Assembly: GCA_964639765.1 (NCBI GenBank)
Contig: CAZXEN010000007.1
Coordinates: forward strand, 7,803-71,802
Length of the DNA stretch: 64,000 bases
Origin: Scybalousia_A sp964639765
Lineage (GTDB): Bacteria > Bacteroidota > Bacteroidia > Bacteroidales > P3
Direction of reading: 5' to 3'
Position 1 is the first letter of the stretch. Every line of letters begins with the position of its first letter. Of the stretch, positions 52,220 to 61,698 are shown piece by piece. The position numbers and the translations under genes are program-made. The notes beneath the pieces were generated by a model that did not search any database, was not told where the DNA came from, and worked only from the letters and a program-made list of their open reading frames with translations.

Positions 52220-52756
52220 ATGACAGTAGAAGAACTTATATCTCCAGCCAACAACAAAACATCTTGGACAGAAAAGGCTTATCAGAATATCTATAAGATG
52301 AGAAACAAGGCCCTTATGAATATGTTTGTGCGTCAAAGTACGATGCATAAGAACCAGCATATAGCAACCATAGGAGGCATATCTTTCTTTGATGATGCTT
52401 TTGCCCTTTCTCCAAATGCAACTTGGTTCACTTTTTATCAAAGCACTACTTCTGTTATATGGATTTTTGAGAATCTTGGCACAGCACCCATAGACTTTGT
52501 TGAACAACTTGACGTGATAAAAGACAAGGTAAAACAGATAGTTTTTATTGGTGAGCCAAAAAAGAACGAGACAACAATTGCTCAACTGAAAAAGATTGTC
52601 AATGTTGTTTTTGCCAAAGATATGCACGATGCAGTGGAGTTGGCTTATCATATTGCTGCAAAGGAAAGTTCTGTTGTTTATTCTCCTGCAAGCGGCACCA
52701 TGGACTCTGCACAGCAAAGAGCAGAAGACTTTACAAAACAGGTTTATTCATTATAG
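52220..52756 (+). CDS. MurD C-terminal-domain-like protein in the murD position
   Basis: A 178-aa protein exactly where murD lies in other dcw clusters. Residues 53-69 (GISFFDDAFALSPNATW) align with the start of the MurD C-domain, normally GVxFxNDSKATNxxAT; the ATP-domain Lys of DSKATN is Phe61. Residues 152-160 (VVYSPASGT) match LLSPACAS, and 168-178 (AEDFTKQVYSL) match the end of MurD. The UDP-binding domain and the GTNGKT ATP domain are absent, replaced by about 50 unrelated residues. Without these it cannot be a ligase. The frame is intact and tightly packed (4 bases from each neighbour), so it is kept. I would not name it murD. Confidence 0.75.
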   Translation: MTVEELISPANNKTSWTEKAYQNIYKMRNKALMNMFVRQSTMHKNQHIATIGGISFFDDAFALSPNATWFTFYQSTTSVIWIFENLGTAPIDFVEQLDVIKDKVKQIVFIGEPKKNETTIAQLKKIVNVVFAKDMHDAVELAYHIAAKESSVVYSPASGTMDSAQQRAEDFTKQVYSL

Positions 52757-52760
52757 ATAG

Positions 52761-54236
52761 ATGAAGACGATAAATGAAAAATATAGGTTAAAAGGCGATA
52801 AGGTTATCTGGAGCGTATATCTGGCTTTCATAATCTTTTCTGTGATATGGGTGTTCTCTTCCATGGGTAAGACCGTGAATGAAAAGCAAGGAGGAGAAAT
52901 CACACCTATGCTTTTTAAACATATTTTCCTGCTTCTGTCTGGATTGGCTATCTGCTATATATCACATCTTATCAACTATGTATATTATTCCCGTATCTCC
53001 AAGACAGCTCTCTGGTTCTCCTTCCTTTTGCTTGTGTTTACTCTTATGTATGGCTTTATTTCCAAAGATTCCAAGGCAGCCTCACGATGGATTTCCATAC
53101 CTCTGTTGGGACAATTCCAGCCGTCAGAGATAGTGAAATACATTATTATTATATATACCGCTTCTTTTCTTGCGATAAACAAGAAAAATATAAAGGACAA
53201 ACAGAATTTTATAAAGATAATCATTCCTATTTTCCTTATATGTGGCTTAATCTTCCCGGAAAACTTTTCCACGGCAGCCCTTATAGGTCTGGTTTGCTAT
53301 ATAATGCTGCTTGTCGGTGGTGTGAACAGGAGATATTATTTCACAAGTGTGGCTGTTTTGCTTGCAGCTTTGTGTCTGTTTATGCTTGTTTCTTCCAAAG
53401 TGGATTTGTTCAGATCTTCTACATGGAGTAACCGTATAGAGACGTTCCAAAATCCGGACAAGATGGAAATAAATCAGACAAATATTGCTCTTATGGCTAT
53501 ATCTACAGGAGGACTTACGGGTAAATTTATAGGCAATACGGAACATGCAAGATTTCTTTCTGAATCCCATAATGATTTTATTTTTGCAATCATATTGGAA
53601 GAAGGAGGTTTATGGATGTGTCTGATAATTGTTTCTCTGTATATTCTGCTTTTGTTCAGGATGATAAGGATAGCCAAGAATGCCAAAGGAGATTTTGGTT
53701 CTTTATTGGCATTGGGAATAGCATTGGTTTTTACTTTGCAGACGATAATAAACATGATGGTGGCAACTAATCTTATACCCGTGACAGGACAGACTCTGCC
53801 GTTCATTTCGTATGGAGGTACTTCTTTCTGGTTTTCTTCCTTTGCACTCGGCATTGTTTTAAATATTTCACGTAAAGAACATCAGAAAACAAAGCGGGAC
53901 ATGATTCTCGAGGAAGACGGAGAAAATGTTTCTCCTGAAGATGTTTTTTCAGAGGATTTAGAAGCTACAAAGGAAACAGAAGAGGAACAGACACAAGAAA
54001 CAGGACAGGGGGAAAACAGTCTTGATTTATTTGTAGAAAAAAGTAGGATTCTGTGCAAAAAGACTTGGTTTTTTTGTACAAAAATCAAGACTTTTGAGGT
54101 AAAAGAGTTGATCTTTTTCAAAGAAATAAAAGTTTATTGTAAAGTATTGAAAAACATATATATTACAGATTTGGAATTGTTTAACGCAAAGCATATTCCG
54201 ATATGCAAAGAAAGGGTGATGATATGCGAAGGATAA
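52761..54236 (+). CDS. ftsW: Septal peptidoglycan glycosyltransferase FtsW, with repeat-derived C-terminus
   Basis: A 491-aa SEDS protein. The membrane core (residues about 15-372) has RWISIPLLGQFQPSEIVKY, SESHNDFIFAIILEEGGL (catalytic Asp) and LPFISYGGTSF. Beyond it lies an acidic stretch (EEDGENVSPEDVFSEDLEA), and then residues about 418-456 are encoded by the dispersed A/T-tract element at 54013-54127. That makes the protein roughly 70-100 residues longer than usual. The end overlaps the murG start by 13 bases. Core function is not in doubt; the tail may be neutral. Confidence 0.94.
   Translation: MKTINEKYRLKGDKVIWSVYLAFIIFSVIWVFSSMGKTVNEKQGGEITPMLFKHIFLLLSGLAICYISHLINYVYYSRISKTALWFSFLLLVFTLMYGFISKDSKAASRWISIPLLGQFQPSEIVKYIIIIYTASFLAINKKNIKDKQNFIKIIIPIFLICGLIFPENFSTAALIGLVCYIMLLVGGVNRRYYFTSVAVLLAALCLFMLVSSKVDLFRSSTWSNRIETFQNPDKMEINQTNIALMAISTGGLTGKFIGNTEHARFLSESHNDFIFAIILEEGGLWMCLIIVSLYILLLFRMIRIAKNAKGDFGSLLALGIALVFTLQTIINMMVATNLIPVTGQTLPFISYGGTSFWFSSFALGIVLNISRKEHQKTKRDMILEEDGENVSPEDVFSEDLEATKETEEEQTQETGQGENSLDLFVEKSRILCKKTWFFCTKIKTFEVKELIFFKEIKVYCKVLKNIYITDLELFNAKHIPICKERVMICEG
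54013..54127 (+). repeat. Dispersed A/T-tract word element inside ftsW, locus 4
   Basis: Units: CAGTCTTGATTTAT, AAAAAGACTTGGTTTTTTT, its near-inverse ACAAAAATCAAGACTTTT, and TAAAAGAGTTGATCTTTTT. The same words occur in the intergenic loci at 12207, 30957 and 63724. Here the element is translated as part of the FtsW C-terminal tail. Confidence 0.75.
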
Positions 54237-55342
54237 TAATAAGCGGAGGTGGAACAGGAGGCCATATATTTCCTGCTGTTGCTATTGCAAAATGTCTTCA
54301 ACGCAGATTTCAAGGCTGCGAGATATTGTTTGTAGGAGCAGAAGGTAAGATGGAAATGCAAAAAGTACCACAGGAGGGTTTTCGTATTGTGGGACTGAAG
54401 ATAACAGGTTTTCAAAGAAAAAAACTTTGGAAGAATATCACTCTTCCTTTCAAGATGCTTTCTTCATCTGTACGTGCAAGAAAGATTATCAAGGATTTTG
54501 CACCAGATGTAGTTATTGGTGTAGGAGGATATGCTTCATGGGCAACTCTTCGTCAGGCTCAAAAAATAGGAATACCTACATTGCTGCAAGAACAAAACTC
54601 TTTTGCGGGAAAAAGTAATCAGATTCTTGCAAGAAAAGCTGACACTATCTGTACTGCATACGATAATATGGAAAGATTTTTCCCTTCTGAAAAGATTGTT
54701 AAGACAGGTAATCCTGTAAGAAAAAATATTTCCACGATAGCAGATCATACAGAGGAGTTGAGAGAAAAAGCCCTTGAATTATATTCTTTTGACTCCAGCA
54801 AAAAGACTGTCTTGGTGGTTGGCGGCTCTTTGGGTGCAAGAACCATCAATCAAGCCATAGAAGCCAACCTTGATTACTTTATCAATAACGATATACAATT
54901 GATTTGGCAGACAGGTAAGTTCTATTACGGAGATATTGTGTCCAGACTTAAGGAGACTGTCTCACAGCATCAGAATATAAAAATTACAGAGTTTATCCGT
55001 GAGATGGATTTGGCTTATGCTATAGCAGATGTCATTGTTTCTAGGGCAGGAGCTTTGGCTATCAGCGAAGAAAGTCAGGTAGGCAAACCGACTATTCTGG
55101 TTCCATCGCCAAATGTTGCAGAGGACCACCAACGCAAGAATGCCATGGCACTGGTGGAACAAAATGCTGCAGTCATGGTTCTGGATTCCGCAATGAAAGA
55201 AGATATTGTAAAGACATTGGATCAAGTGCTGAACGATACACAGTTGCAGAAAGACCTAAGCAAAAATCTCCTTGCTTTGGCAATGTTTGACAGTGATGAA
55301 CATATCGTTGATGAGGTAGAGAAAATATTGAAGCGTAAATAG
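54224..55342 (+). CDS. murG: UDP-GlcNAc:lipid I transferase MurG
   Basis: A 372-aa GT-B enzyme starting MRRIIISGGGTGGHIFPAVA, with VIGVGGYASWATL, LLQEQNSFAGKSNQ, VVGGSLGARTINQA and ISRAGA-type VSRAGALAISE, ending in LVPSPNVAEDHQRKNA. It makes lipid II. ATG 54224 begins the canonical N-terminus and overlaps ftsW by 13 bases; an in-frame ATG 21 bases upstream adds seven unsupported residues. Confidence 0.96.
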   Translation: MRRIIISGGGTGGHIFPAVAIAKCLQRRFQGCEILFVGAEGKMEMQKVPQEGFRIVGLKITGFQRKKLWKNITLPFKMLSSSVRARKIIKDFAPDVVIGVGGYASWATLRQAQKIGIPTLLQEQNSFAGKSNQILARKADTICTAYDNMERFFPSEKIVKTGNPVRKNISTIADHTEELREKALELYSFDSSKKTVLVVGGSLGARTINQAIEANLDYFINNDIQLIWQTGKFYYGDIVSRLKETVSQHQNIKITEFIREMDLAYAIADVIVSRAGALAISEESQVGKPTILVPSPNVAEDHQRKNAMALVEQNAAVMVLDSAMKEDIVKTLDQVLNDTQLQKDLSKNLLALAMFDSDEHIVDEVEKILKRK

Positions 55343-55343
55343 T

Positions 55344-56729
55344 ATGAACACTACAAAGAGAACATATTATTTCTTGGGTATCGGTGGAATCGGTATGAGT
55401 GCCATTGCACGCTATCTTAATATGCAGGGGCATAAAGTCTTGGGCTATGACAGAACAGAGACAGAGCTTACACATCAATTGGAGCAGGAAGGAATAATTA
55501 TCAACTATGAAGATGTGGCAGAAAATGTCCCTGAGAATATAGATTTGTGTATTTATACTCCTGCTATTCCAGAAGACAGTGTTCAGTTTCAGGTTATGCA
55601 GCAAAGAAACATTCCGATAGAAAAAAGATCTGTTGCCTTGGGTCATATTACCAAAGACAAGAAAGTGCTTGCTGTCAGCGGATCTCACGGCAAGACCACT
55701 ACAACAGGAATGATTTCTCATATTCTCTCTCATTGTGATGTAGGCTGTTCTGCTTTCTTGGGAGGAATACTTAAGGATATTGACAATAACTTTATGTATA
55801 ATTCAAAGAGCGACTATGTTGTGGTGGAAGCAGATGAATATGACAGAAGTTTCTTAAGGCTGAATCCTTATGTCAGTGTTGTTACTTCTATAGATGCAGA
55901 TCATTTGGATATATATCATACCTATGAGAACCTTCAAAAAGCATTTGAAGAATTTGCTCTTCTTACTTCCGATGAAGGACAACTTGTTGTCAAATCAAAG
56001 CTAACCAACCTTATAGACAAACTGCGGACACAGAAAGAACTGTCTACCTATGATATAGAGAACTTTGAAGCCGATACCTATGCAACAAATCTGAGGATAT
56101 ACAAGGGAGCTTATTACTTTGACTTTTCAGATTGCGGAGAAACATTTTATGATGTGTGTCTTAATTTTCCTGGAAGACATAATGTAGAAAATGCTGTTGT
56201 TGCTCTTAAAGTATGTAATTTTGTCTTGAAACAGGAAAACTGTTCCAAACAGGAAAGAGACTCCATTCTCAGGAAAGGACTTTACACATTTTCTGGAATA
56301 AAGCGGCGTTTGGATTATATACTTAATACTCCAGAGCATATTTTTATTGACGATTATGCCCATCATCCTAAAGAAATAGAAGCAACAGTTCTTTCCCTAA
56401 GAGAAATGTATCCGGACAAACGTCTTACAGGAATATTCCAACCTCATCTGTACAGTCGTACAAGAGATTTGGCAGATGAGTTTGCCAAAAGTCTTGAAAA
56501 TCTGGATACTGTTATTCTTCTGCCTATTTATCCTGCGAGAGAAGAACCTATCAAAGGTGTTTCATCTCATCTTATATTTCATAAAATAAATCTTGTGGAT
56601 AAATATTATGTAACCAAAGAACAACTCTATCCACTTCTTAAGGCGATAAATCCACAACTTCTTGTAACTATGGGAGCAGGTGATATAAATCAAGAACTTA
56701 ATGATATAAAACAAACTTTACTTAAATGA
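55344..56729 (+). CDS. murC: UDP-MurNAc:L-alanine ligase MurC
   Basis: A 461-aa Mur ligase: YYFLGIGGIGMSAIARYLN (UDP binding), VSGSHGKTTTTGMISHIL (ATP), VVVEADEYDRSFL, FPGRHNVENAVVAL and DDYAHHPKEIEATV. It adds the first amino acid to UDP-MurNAc. All domains are present, unlike the MurD-like protein upstream. Overlaps ftsQ by 4 bases; ddl, found here in some other phyla, is absent. Confidence 0.97.
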   Translation: MNTTKRTYYFLGIGGIGMSAIARYLNMQGHKVLGYDRTETELTHQLEQEGIIINYEDVAENVPENIDLCIYTPAIPEDSVQFQVMQQRNIPIEKRSVALGHITKDKKVLAVSGSHGKTTTTGMISHILSHCDVGCSAFLGGILKDIDNNFMYNSKSDYVVVEADEYDRSFLRLNPYVSVVTSIDADHLDIYHTYENLQKAFEEFALLTSDEGQLVVKSKLTNLIDKLRTQKELSTYDIENFEADTYATNLRIYKGAYYFDFSDCGETFYDVCLNFPGRHNVENAVVALKVCNFVLKQENCSKQERDSILRKGLYTFSGIKRRLDYILNTPEHIFIDDYAHHPKEIEATVLSLREMYPDKRLTGIFQPHLYSRTRDLADEFAKSLENLDTVILLPIYPAREEPIKGVSSHLIFHKINLVDKYYVTKEQLYPLLKAINPQLLVTMGAGDINQELNDIKQTLLK

Positions 56730-57481
56730 GAAGGAACCGGCTTATATACATAGGAATCACGTTAGGAATAATCCTTATCACCATATTGTCCAATATGATG
56801 ATAAGAAATTCTTATGTTCAGTCGGTTGAACTGACGATTAATTACCCTTCTAACGATACAGTCCTTTATAAACCGTCTATTCTTCAAAACCTGCAACGAA
56901 ATTTTGGTAACTTCCTTTCTCAAAAGCGTAAGGATATATCTACAAACACTATCAAGCAATATTTGGAGACTCAGAATTTTGTACAACAGGCTTCGGTCTC
57001 TATCACCATTACAGGTATTTTGAAGATAGATATTATTCAGCGTTTAGCCGTTGTACGGGTTTTCACTAAAGACAAACATACCTATTACATAGATCAGTAT
57101 ATGAACATACTGCGTACTGATACTGATAAATCTGTTAATGCTATTGTGGCTAACGGTGATATAACAGATAAAGCTTCAACAGTAATAGATACAATAAAAA
57201 ACAAACAACTTTTTGCTATATATAAGCTTTCAATGATGATAAATCAGGACAGCATACTGAGGTATCAGATAGATCAGATTGTAAAGCAAGACACCGGCTA
57301 TATACTCGTACCAAAAATCGGAGACTATTATATTACTCTCGGAGAAAAACAAGATTGGCAAGAAGAACTTCTTCGTCTGCATTGGCTGTATAAGAAAGCT
57401 TTTCTGCAGTATGGCTGGGAAAACTATTCCCATATAGACTTGAGATTTAAGAATCAAGTAATTTGTACAAAGAAACAATAA
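56726..57481 (+). CDS. ftsQ: Division protein FtsQ/DivIB
   Basis: A 251-aa bitopic protein: an N-terminal membrane helix (YIGITLGIILITILSNMM), then a POTRA-like domain (residues about 35-110, ending in IDIIQRLAVVRVFTK) and a beta domain (VNAIVANGDI to the end). Sequence is diverged; identity rests on topology, the QRLAVVRV segment and its place between murC and ftsA. Confidence 0.88.
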   Translation: MRRNRLIYIGITLGIILITILSNMMIRNSYVQSVELTINYPSNDTVLYKPSILQNLQRNFGNFLSQKRKDISTNTIKQYLETQNFVQQASVSITITGILKIDIIQRLAVVRVFTKDKHTYYIDQYMNILRTDTDKSVNAIVANGDITDKASTVIDTIKNKQLFAIYKLSMMINQDSILRYQIDQIVKQDTGYILVPKIGDYYITLGEKQDWQEELLRLHWLYKKAFLQYGWENYSHIDLRFKNQVICTKKQ

Positions 57482-57502
57482 CTTATAAAACACATAAAGA
57501 AA

Positions 57503-58891
57503 ATGGAAAATAATAACAAAGCAAAAATTTCACCCAAAGACAGAGTCGTTGTCGGCATTGATGTTGGTACAACCAAAATAGCTGTTTTTATAGCAAAGAA
57601 AAATGAAAAGGGCGAAATAGAAATTATTGGTAGAGGTAAAACTCCTTCTGTTGGAGTAGAACGTGGAGATGTTAAAGTCATAACCAAAACAGCAGAAAGT
57701 ATCAGAAAGGCTGTTGAACAGGCAGAGGCTCAATGTGATTATAAAGTTTCAGAAGCTTTTGTAGGAATAGCAGGTTATAATATTCAGACTCAACATCACC
57801 GAGTCACCAAAATTATTCAGGAAGAAGGACATATTATTACCACAGAAGACATTCAATCTATAATAAAAGAATTATACAACGTCAGTCTTAAACATGGAGA
57901 TCAGGTAGTAGATATTGTTCCACAGAGCTATATTATTGATGGAGATAGTAATATATTAGACCCTGTAGGACGTGTAGGTACAAGTATTGAATGTAATTTC
58001 AACCTTATCAGTGCTGATATTACCAATATTAAGAACATTCACAGAAGTGTTGAAATGGCAGGTTACAAAGTCAAAAACTTAATACTTCAACCTATAGCAA
58101 GTGCTGAAGCTGTTATTGACGATGTAGAAAAGACTGCAGGTATCTGTCTTGTGGATATAGGAGGTGGAACAACAGATGTTGCTATATATCACGAAGGAAT
58201 ACTTCGTCATACTTCTGTTATACAACTTGCAGGCAATAGTATTACCAATGATATCAAAGAAGGTTGCACTATTATCACAACTCAGGCAGAAGCTTTGAAA
58301 CAAAAATACGGTGATTGTATCCCTACACCACAACAAGACAATGATATTATAAGTATCCCTGGCTTTAAAGGACGTGAAAGTAGAGAAATAAAGGTATCAA
58401 AGCTTTCAGAAATTATCAGAGAACGTGTAACTATGATATTAAATCAAGTTCTTTTGGATATTAAAACAACAGGTTTTGAGAAAAAACTTCTTGGAGGTAT
58501 CGTTCTTACAGGAGGAGGTGCCATGATAAAGAATCTTCCTCAGCTTACAGAATACATTACAGGAGGTATAGCTACTCATATAGGAGAATCTGATACAAAT
58601 ATTGCTAAGCTTCCAACAGACATGTCAGACATTCGTCATCCTATGTATGCAACAGGTATAGGTCTTGTTATAAAAGGTTTTGAATATTATGAAGAAAATG
58701 ATGATTTCCCAGAACAACCAATAGAACAAACCATAGAAATAGAAACAGCTACAGAAGAAGAAAACATAGAGACAGAAGAAACAAAGCATAAAGAAAAGAA
58801 GTCAAAGAAAAAGACAGGAACAAAATCTGGAGGTCTTGGAGATAAGATAAATAAGATACTTAGAGGGATTATTAGCGATGGAGTAGAATAA
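57503..58891 (+). CDS. ftsA: Division protein FtsA
   Basis: A 462-aa actin-like protein: VVGIDVGTTKIAVFIA (phosphate 1), the SHS2/1C region near VGIAGYNIQTQH, ICLVDIGGGTTDVAIY (phosphate 2), VLTGGGAMIKNLPQLTE (adenosine). The C-terminal tail is Lys-rich and ends in an amphipathic helix (DKINKILRGIIS) that would bind the membrane. It anchors FtsZ to the membrane. Confidence 0.96.
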   Translation: MENNNKAKISPKDRVVVGIDVGTTKIAVFIAKKNEKGEIEIIGRGKTPSVGVERGDVKVITKTAESIRKAVEQAEAQCDYKVSEAFVGIAGYNIQTQHHRVTKIIQEEGHIITTEDIQSIIKELYNVSLKHGDQVVDIVPQSYIIDGDSNILDPVGRVGTSIECNFNLISADITNIKNIHRSVEMAGYKVKNLILQPIASAEAVIDDVEKTAGICLVDIGGGTTDVAIYHEGILRHTSVIQLAGNSITNDIKEGCTIITTQAEALKQKYGDCIPTPQQDNDIISIPGFKGRESREIKVSKLSEIIRERVTMILNQVLLDIKTTGFEKKLLGGIVLTGGGAMIKNLPQLTEYITGGIATHIGESDTNIAKLPTDMSDIRHPMYATGIGLVIKGFEYYEENDDFPEQPIEQTIEIETATEEENIETEETKHKEKKSKKKTGTKSGGLGDKINKILRGIISDGVE

Positions 58892-59042
58892 CAAATGCAA
58901 GTTTTTCACAAAACTATGTTTATAATAAATTGGGTAGTTATTACTCTATATACAGATTAAGTAGTAATTTTACATTTCCTTTAGAGATAGTGTTTATAAG
59001 TAAAAATATGATTTATTCTAATAATTTAAAAGGCTTACAATA

Positions 59043-60779
59043 ATGATGGAAAACATAGATATAAACGCAGCAACAGAACAAGAGCAATCTTCTTATATAA
59101 AAATAATAGGTGTCGGAGGAGCAGGAACCAACGCTGTCAATCATATGTTCAACAACAAAATCACAGGAGTTGATTTTATTGTTTGCAACACAGACAGACA
59201 AAGTTTGGACAAGTCTCCTGTTCAGACAAAGATACAATTGGGAAAAGGTCTTGGAGCAGGAAATAATCCTGCCGTTGCAAAGAAGGCCGCAGAAGCAGCA
59301 GAAGACCAGATAAAAGAAGCTTTGTCTGGTAATACACATATGTTGTTTATTGCTGCAGGAATGGGAGGAGGAACAGGCACTGGAGCAAGTCCTGTCATTG
59401 CTCGTATTGCAAAAGAAATAGAGGTAGCTGGAGATATCAATGATGACGAAGAAAAAGATGAGATATTGGTTGTAGGTATAGTTACCACTCCTTTGGCATT
59501 TGAAGGAAGAAACCGTAGAGAGCAAGCCATAGCAGGTATAGAGGAATTGAAAAAATATGTAGATGCGATGATTGTTGTTAACACAGACAAGCTGAAAGAA
59601 AGAGGAAAAATGAATATGAGAGCTTCTTTTGCTTTGGCTGATGATGTTTTGTTGACAGCTGCAAAAGGAGTTTCAGAGATGATGACTGCAGAAGATTCTT
59701 ATATTCATGTGGATTTCAAAGATGTTCAGTCTGTAATGCGTCATTCTGGTGTTGCACTTATGGGAAATGGTGTCGGAGAAGGAGAAGACAGAGCTTACAA
59801 GGCAGTACAAGCCGCTGCAACTTGTGATCTTTTAAACAACAATGACTTGTCCAAGACAGACAACGTACTTATGTATATTTCTTGTTCTTCAGAGCCTGAG
59901 TACGAAATCAACAACGAAGAAATAGAGATAATAACAGATCATATCCAAGAGATAACCAACAGAGATGTAAATATTATCTGGGGTTATGGTTATGATGATT
60001 CTTTGGAAGGAAAGATAGCCGTCACTTTGGTGGCAACAGGTTTTGAATTCAAAGAAATGTACAATCCAACACAAAGAGAAAACAGAGTAGAGATAAAAAA
60101 TCCCTTTAATAAGACAACCTCTTCCAAAACTATTGAGATAGAGACTCCCAAGGTTGAGAATACAATAGAGACCTTGGAAGAAAAGAAAAAAGCCGAAGAG
60201 GGGAAACTTACAGACTTTGTAGTAAGAAAAGAAAACATAGAAGACAGGACTGTTGATACAGTTCAGGCAGAAGCAACAGAGAAAAGAATAGTAGGCGTTC
60301 TTCGTACAGACTGTGTGGAAGAAGTCTCTGAAGCAAAGCACGAGGAAGAAGCAAAGTCTTTTATATCTTCTGTGGCTCCGCTTTCCCGTGAAGAAGCTTT
60401 TGCTGCTCTTGATGCAAGAAAAAAAGTTGAGGAGGAGACTACTGTCAAGCTTTCACCGGAAATGGAGACTGAGGATAAAGTTGTTGTTGACACCATTACA
60501 GACGAAGAACCTTTCCCAACACATACACCATCTTCTTTAAGAGAGATTGTTTCTGGTGCGGCAGAACAGACAGAAAAGAAATGGGAACGCATACAAATGA
60601 TAAGTGAGATGCTTAAAACAAGATCAGGAATAGAGAAATTGGAAAATTTCCGTCCTGTCAGTCATGATGTAGATGAACTTTTCTCCACAGAGACTACATC
60701 AAGACACCATTTGACAGTAAATAAAGACGGTAATCTTTCTGTTGAAGAAAACAAGGTTATAAACGGTTCAGTAGATTAA
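59043..60779 (+). CDS. ftsZ: Division protein FtsZ with a long C-terminal linker
   Basis: A 578-aa tubulin homologue. The GTPase core (residues about 17-335) has IGVGGAGTNAVNHM, the tubulin signature AAGMGGGTGTGASPVIA, and NTDKLKERG. After about residue 340 comes a linker of some 220 residues rich in Glu, Lys, Thr and Val, ending ENKVINGSVD. Bacterial FtsZ is usually 380-450 aa, so the linker is unusually long. A 151-base gap separates it from ftsA, with no consensus promoter seen. A strong terminator follows. Confidence 0.96.
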   Translation: MMENIDINAATEQEQSSYIKIIGVGGAGTNAVNHMFNNKITGVDFIVCNTDRQSLDKSPVQTKIQLGKGLGAGNNPAVAKKAAEAAEDQIKEALSGNTHMLFIAAGMGGGTGTGASPVIARIAKEIEVAGDINDDEEKDEILVVGIVTTPLAFEGRNRREQAIAGIEELKKYVDAMIVVNTDKLKERGKMNMRASFALADDVLLTAAKGVSEMMTAEDSYIHVDFKDVQSVMRHSGVALMGNGVGEGEDRAYKAVQAAATCDLLNNNDLSKTDNVLMYISCSSEPEYEINNEEIEIITDHIQEITNRDVNIIWGYGYDDSLEGKIAVTLVATGFEFKEMYNPTQRENRVEIKNPFNKTTSSKTIEIETPKVENTIETLEEKKKAEEGKLTDFVVRKENIEDRTVDTVQAEATEKRIVGVLRTDCVEEVSEAKHEEEAKSFISSVAPLSREEAFAALDARKKVEEETTVKLSPEMETEDKVVVDTITDEEPFPTHTPSSLREIVSGAAEQTEKKWERIQMISEMLKTRSGIEKLENFRPVSHDVDELFSTETTSRHHLTVNKDGNLSVEENKVINGSVD

Positions 60780-60821
60780 TGATGTTTTAGACATTGTTTA
60801 CAACAACAGTTGTTAAATCAT

Positions 60822-60855
60822 ACAGGGGCATACAAAGAAACGTGTCCCTGTTTTT
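60822..60855 (+). terminator. Terminator of the dcw cluster
   Basis: ACAGGGGCA pairs with TGTCCCTGT (one G-T pair) over a 12-base loop, followed by TTTT, 43 bases after ftsZ. Confidence 0.85.
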
Positions 60856-60941
60856 ATTGTCCAAAAGCTGTAACCCGACAGACAAGGCCACGCCTTAAAA
60901 CAACAAGTCCTTTGGAAATAAAATAAAAAGAAAAAGGGACG

Positions 60942-61655
60942 TTAGTCTTTTTTGTATTTGTTTGAGGAGGCTTTTATGGTTTTTTCTTCTTTCTCAACAG
61001 CTGAAAGAACAACTACTATCTCTCCTTTGAACTGTGTGTCTTTGTATTTCTCAGCCATTTCTTTGAGAGAGCCCCTTATATGTTGTTCAAATTTCTTGCT
61101 TATCTCCCTGCTTATGCAGACTTTTCTGTCTTCAGCAAAGGTTTCTTTCAGTTCCATCAGCAGCTTTCCGACCCTGAAAGGAGATTCATAGAAGACAATA
61201 GTCCGCTTTTCTTCCTTCAGTTCGTTAAGACGGGACTGTCTGCCTTTTTTATGAGGAAGAAAACCTTCAAAACAGAATTTGTCGCAAGGAAATCCGCTGT
61301 CTATCAAAGCAGGAACAAAAGCAGTAGCACCTGGCAGACATTCCACTTTCACATCTTCTTTTACACATTCTCTTACAAGAAGAAAGCCGGGGTCTGAAAT
61401 TCCCGGAGTACCAGCATCTGTTATCAATGCAATATCTTCTCCTGTAAGCAGTCTTTGAACAATTTGTTTCACGCTTTCGTGTTCGTTGAACAGATGATGA
61501 GACTGTAAAGGAGTGTTTATTTCATAGTGTTTCAGCAAAGGCAGAGAAGTACGTGTATCTTCTGCAAGGATAAGGCTGACTTGTTTGAGAACCTTTACAG
61601 CTCTGAAAGTCATATCTTCCAAATTGCCAACAGGAGTGGGAACAAGATAAAGCAT
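60942..61655 (-). CDS. rsmI: 16S rRNA (cytidine1402-2'-O)-methyltransferase RsmI
   Basis: A 237-aa tetrapyrrole-methylase-fold protein: MLYLVPTPVGNLEDMTFRA, LAEDTRTSLPLLKHY, ALITDAGTPGISDPGFLLV and CLPGATAFVPALIDSG, then FEGFLPHKKGRQSRL. ATG 61655 was chosen; a TTG two codons earlier is not needed. It acts on the same rRNA base as RsmH at 45912. Confidence 0.95.
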   Translation of the reverse strand: MLYLVPTPVGNLEDMTFRAVKVLKQVSLILAEDTRTSLPLLKHYEINTPLQSHHLFNEHESVKQIVQRLLTGEDIALITDAGTPGISDPGFLLVRECVKEDVKVECLPGATAFVPALIDSGFPCDKFCFEGFLPHKKGRQSRLNELKEEKRTIVFYESPFRVGKLLMELKETFAEDRKVCISREISKKFEQHIRGSLKEMAEKYKDTQFKGEIVVVLSAVEKEEKTIKASSNKYKKD

Positions 61656-61698
61656 TGCCAATATATTTTAGACGCTACAATATTTTCTGCAAAAAATA

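Noticed and set aside
52220..52756. MurD remnant explained by a frameshift or missing sequence in a full murD
   Set aside because: Only 4 bases separate it from mraY, no frame near it encodes the missing domains, and the N-terminal 50 residues form part of one continuous frame.
58892..59042. Promoter for ftsZ between ftsA and ftsZ
   Set aside because: The best candidate, TAATTTTA at 58965-58972, lacks the final G and has no -33 element at the right distance.
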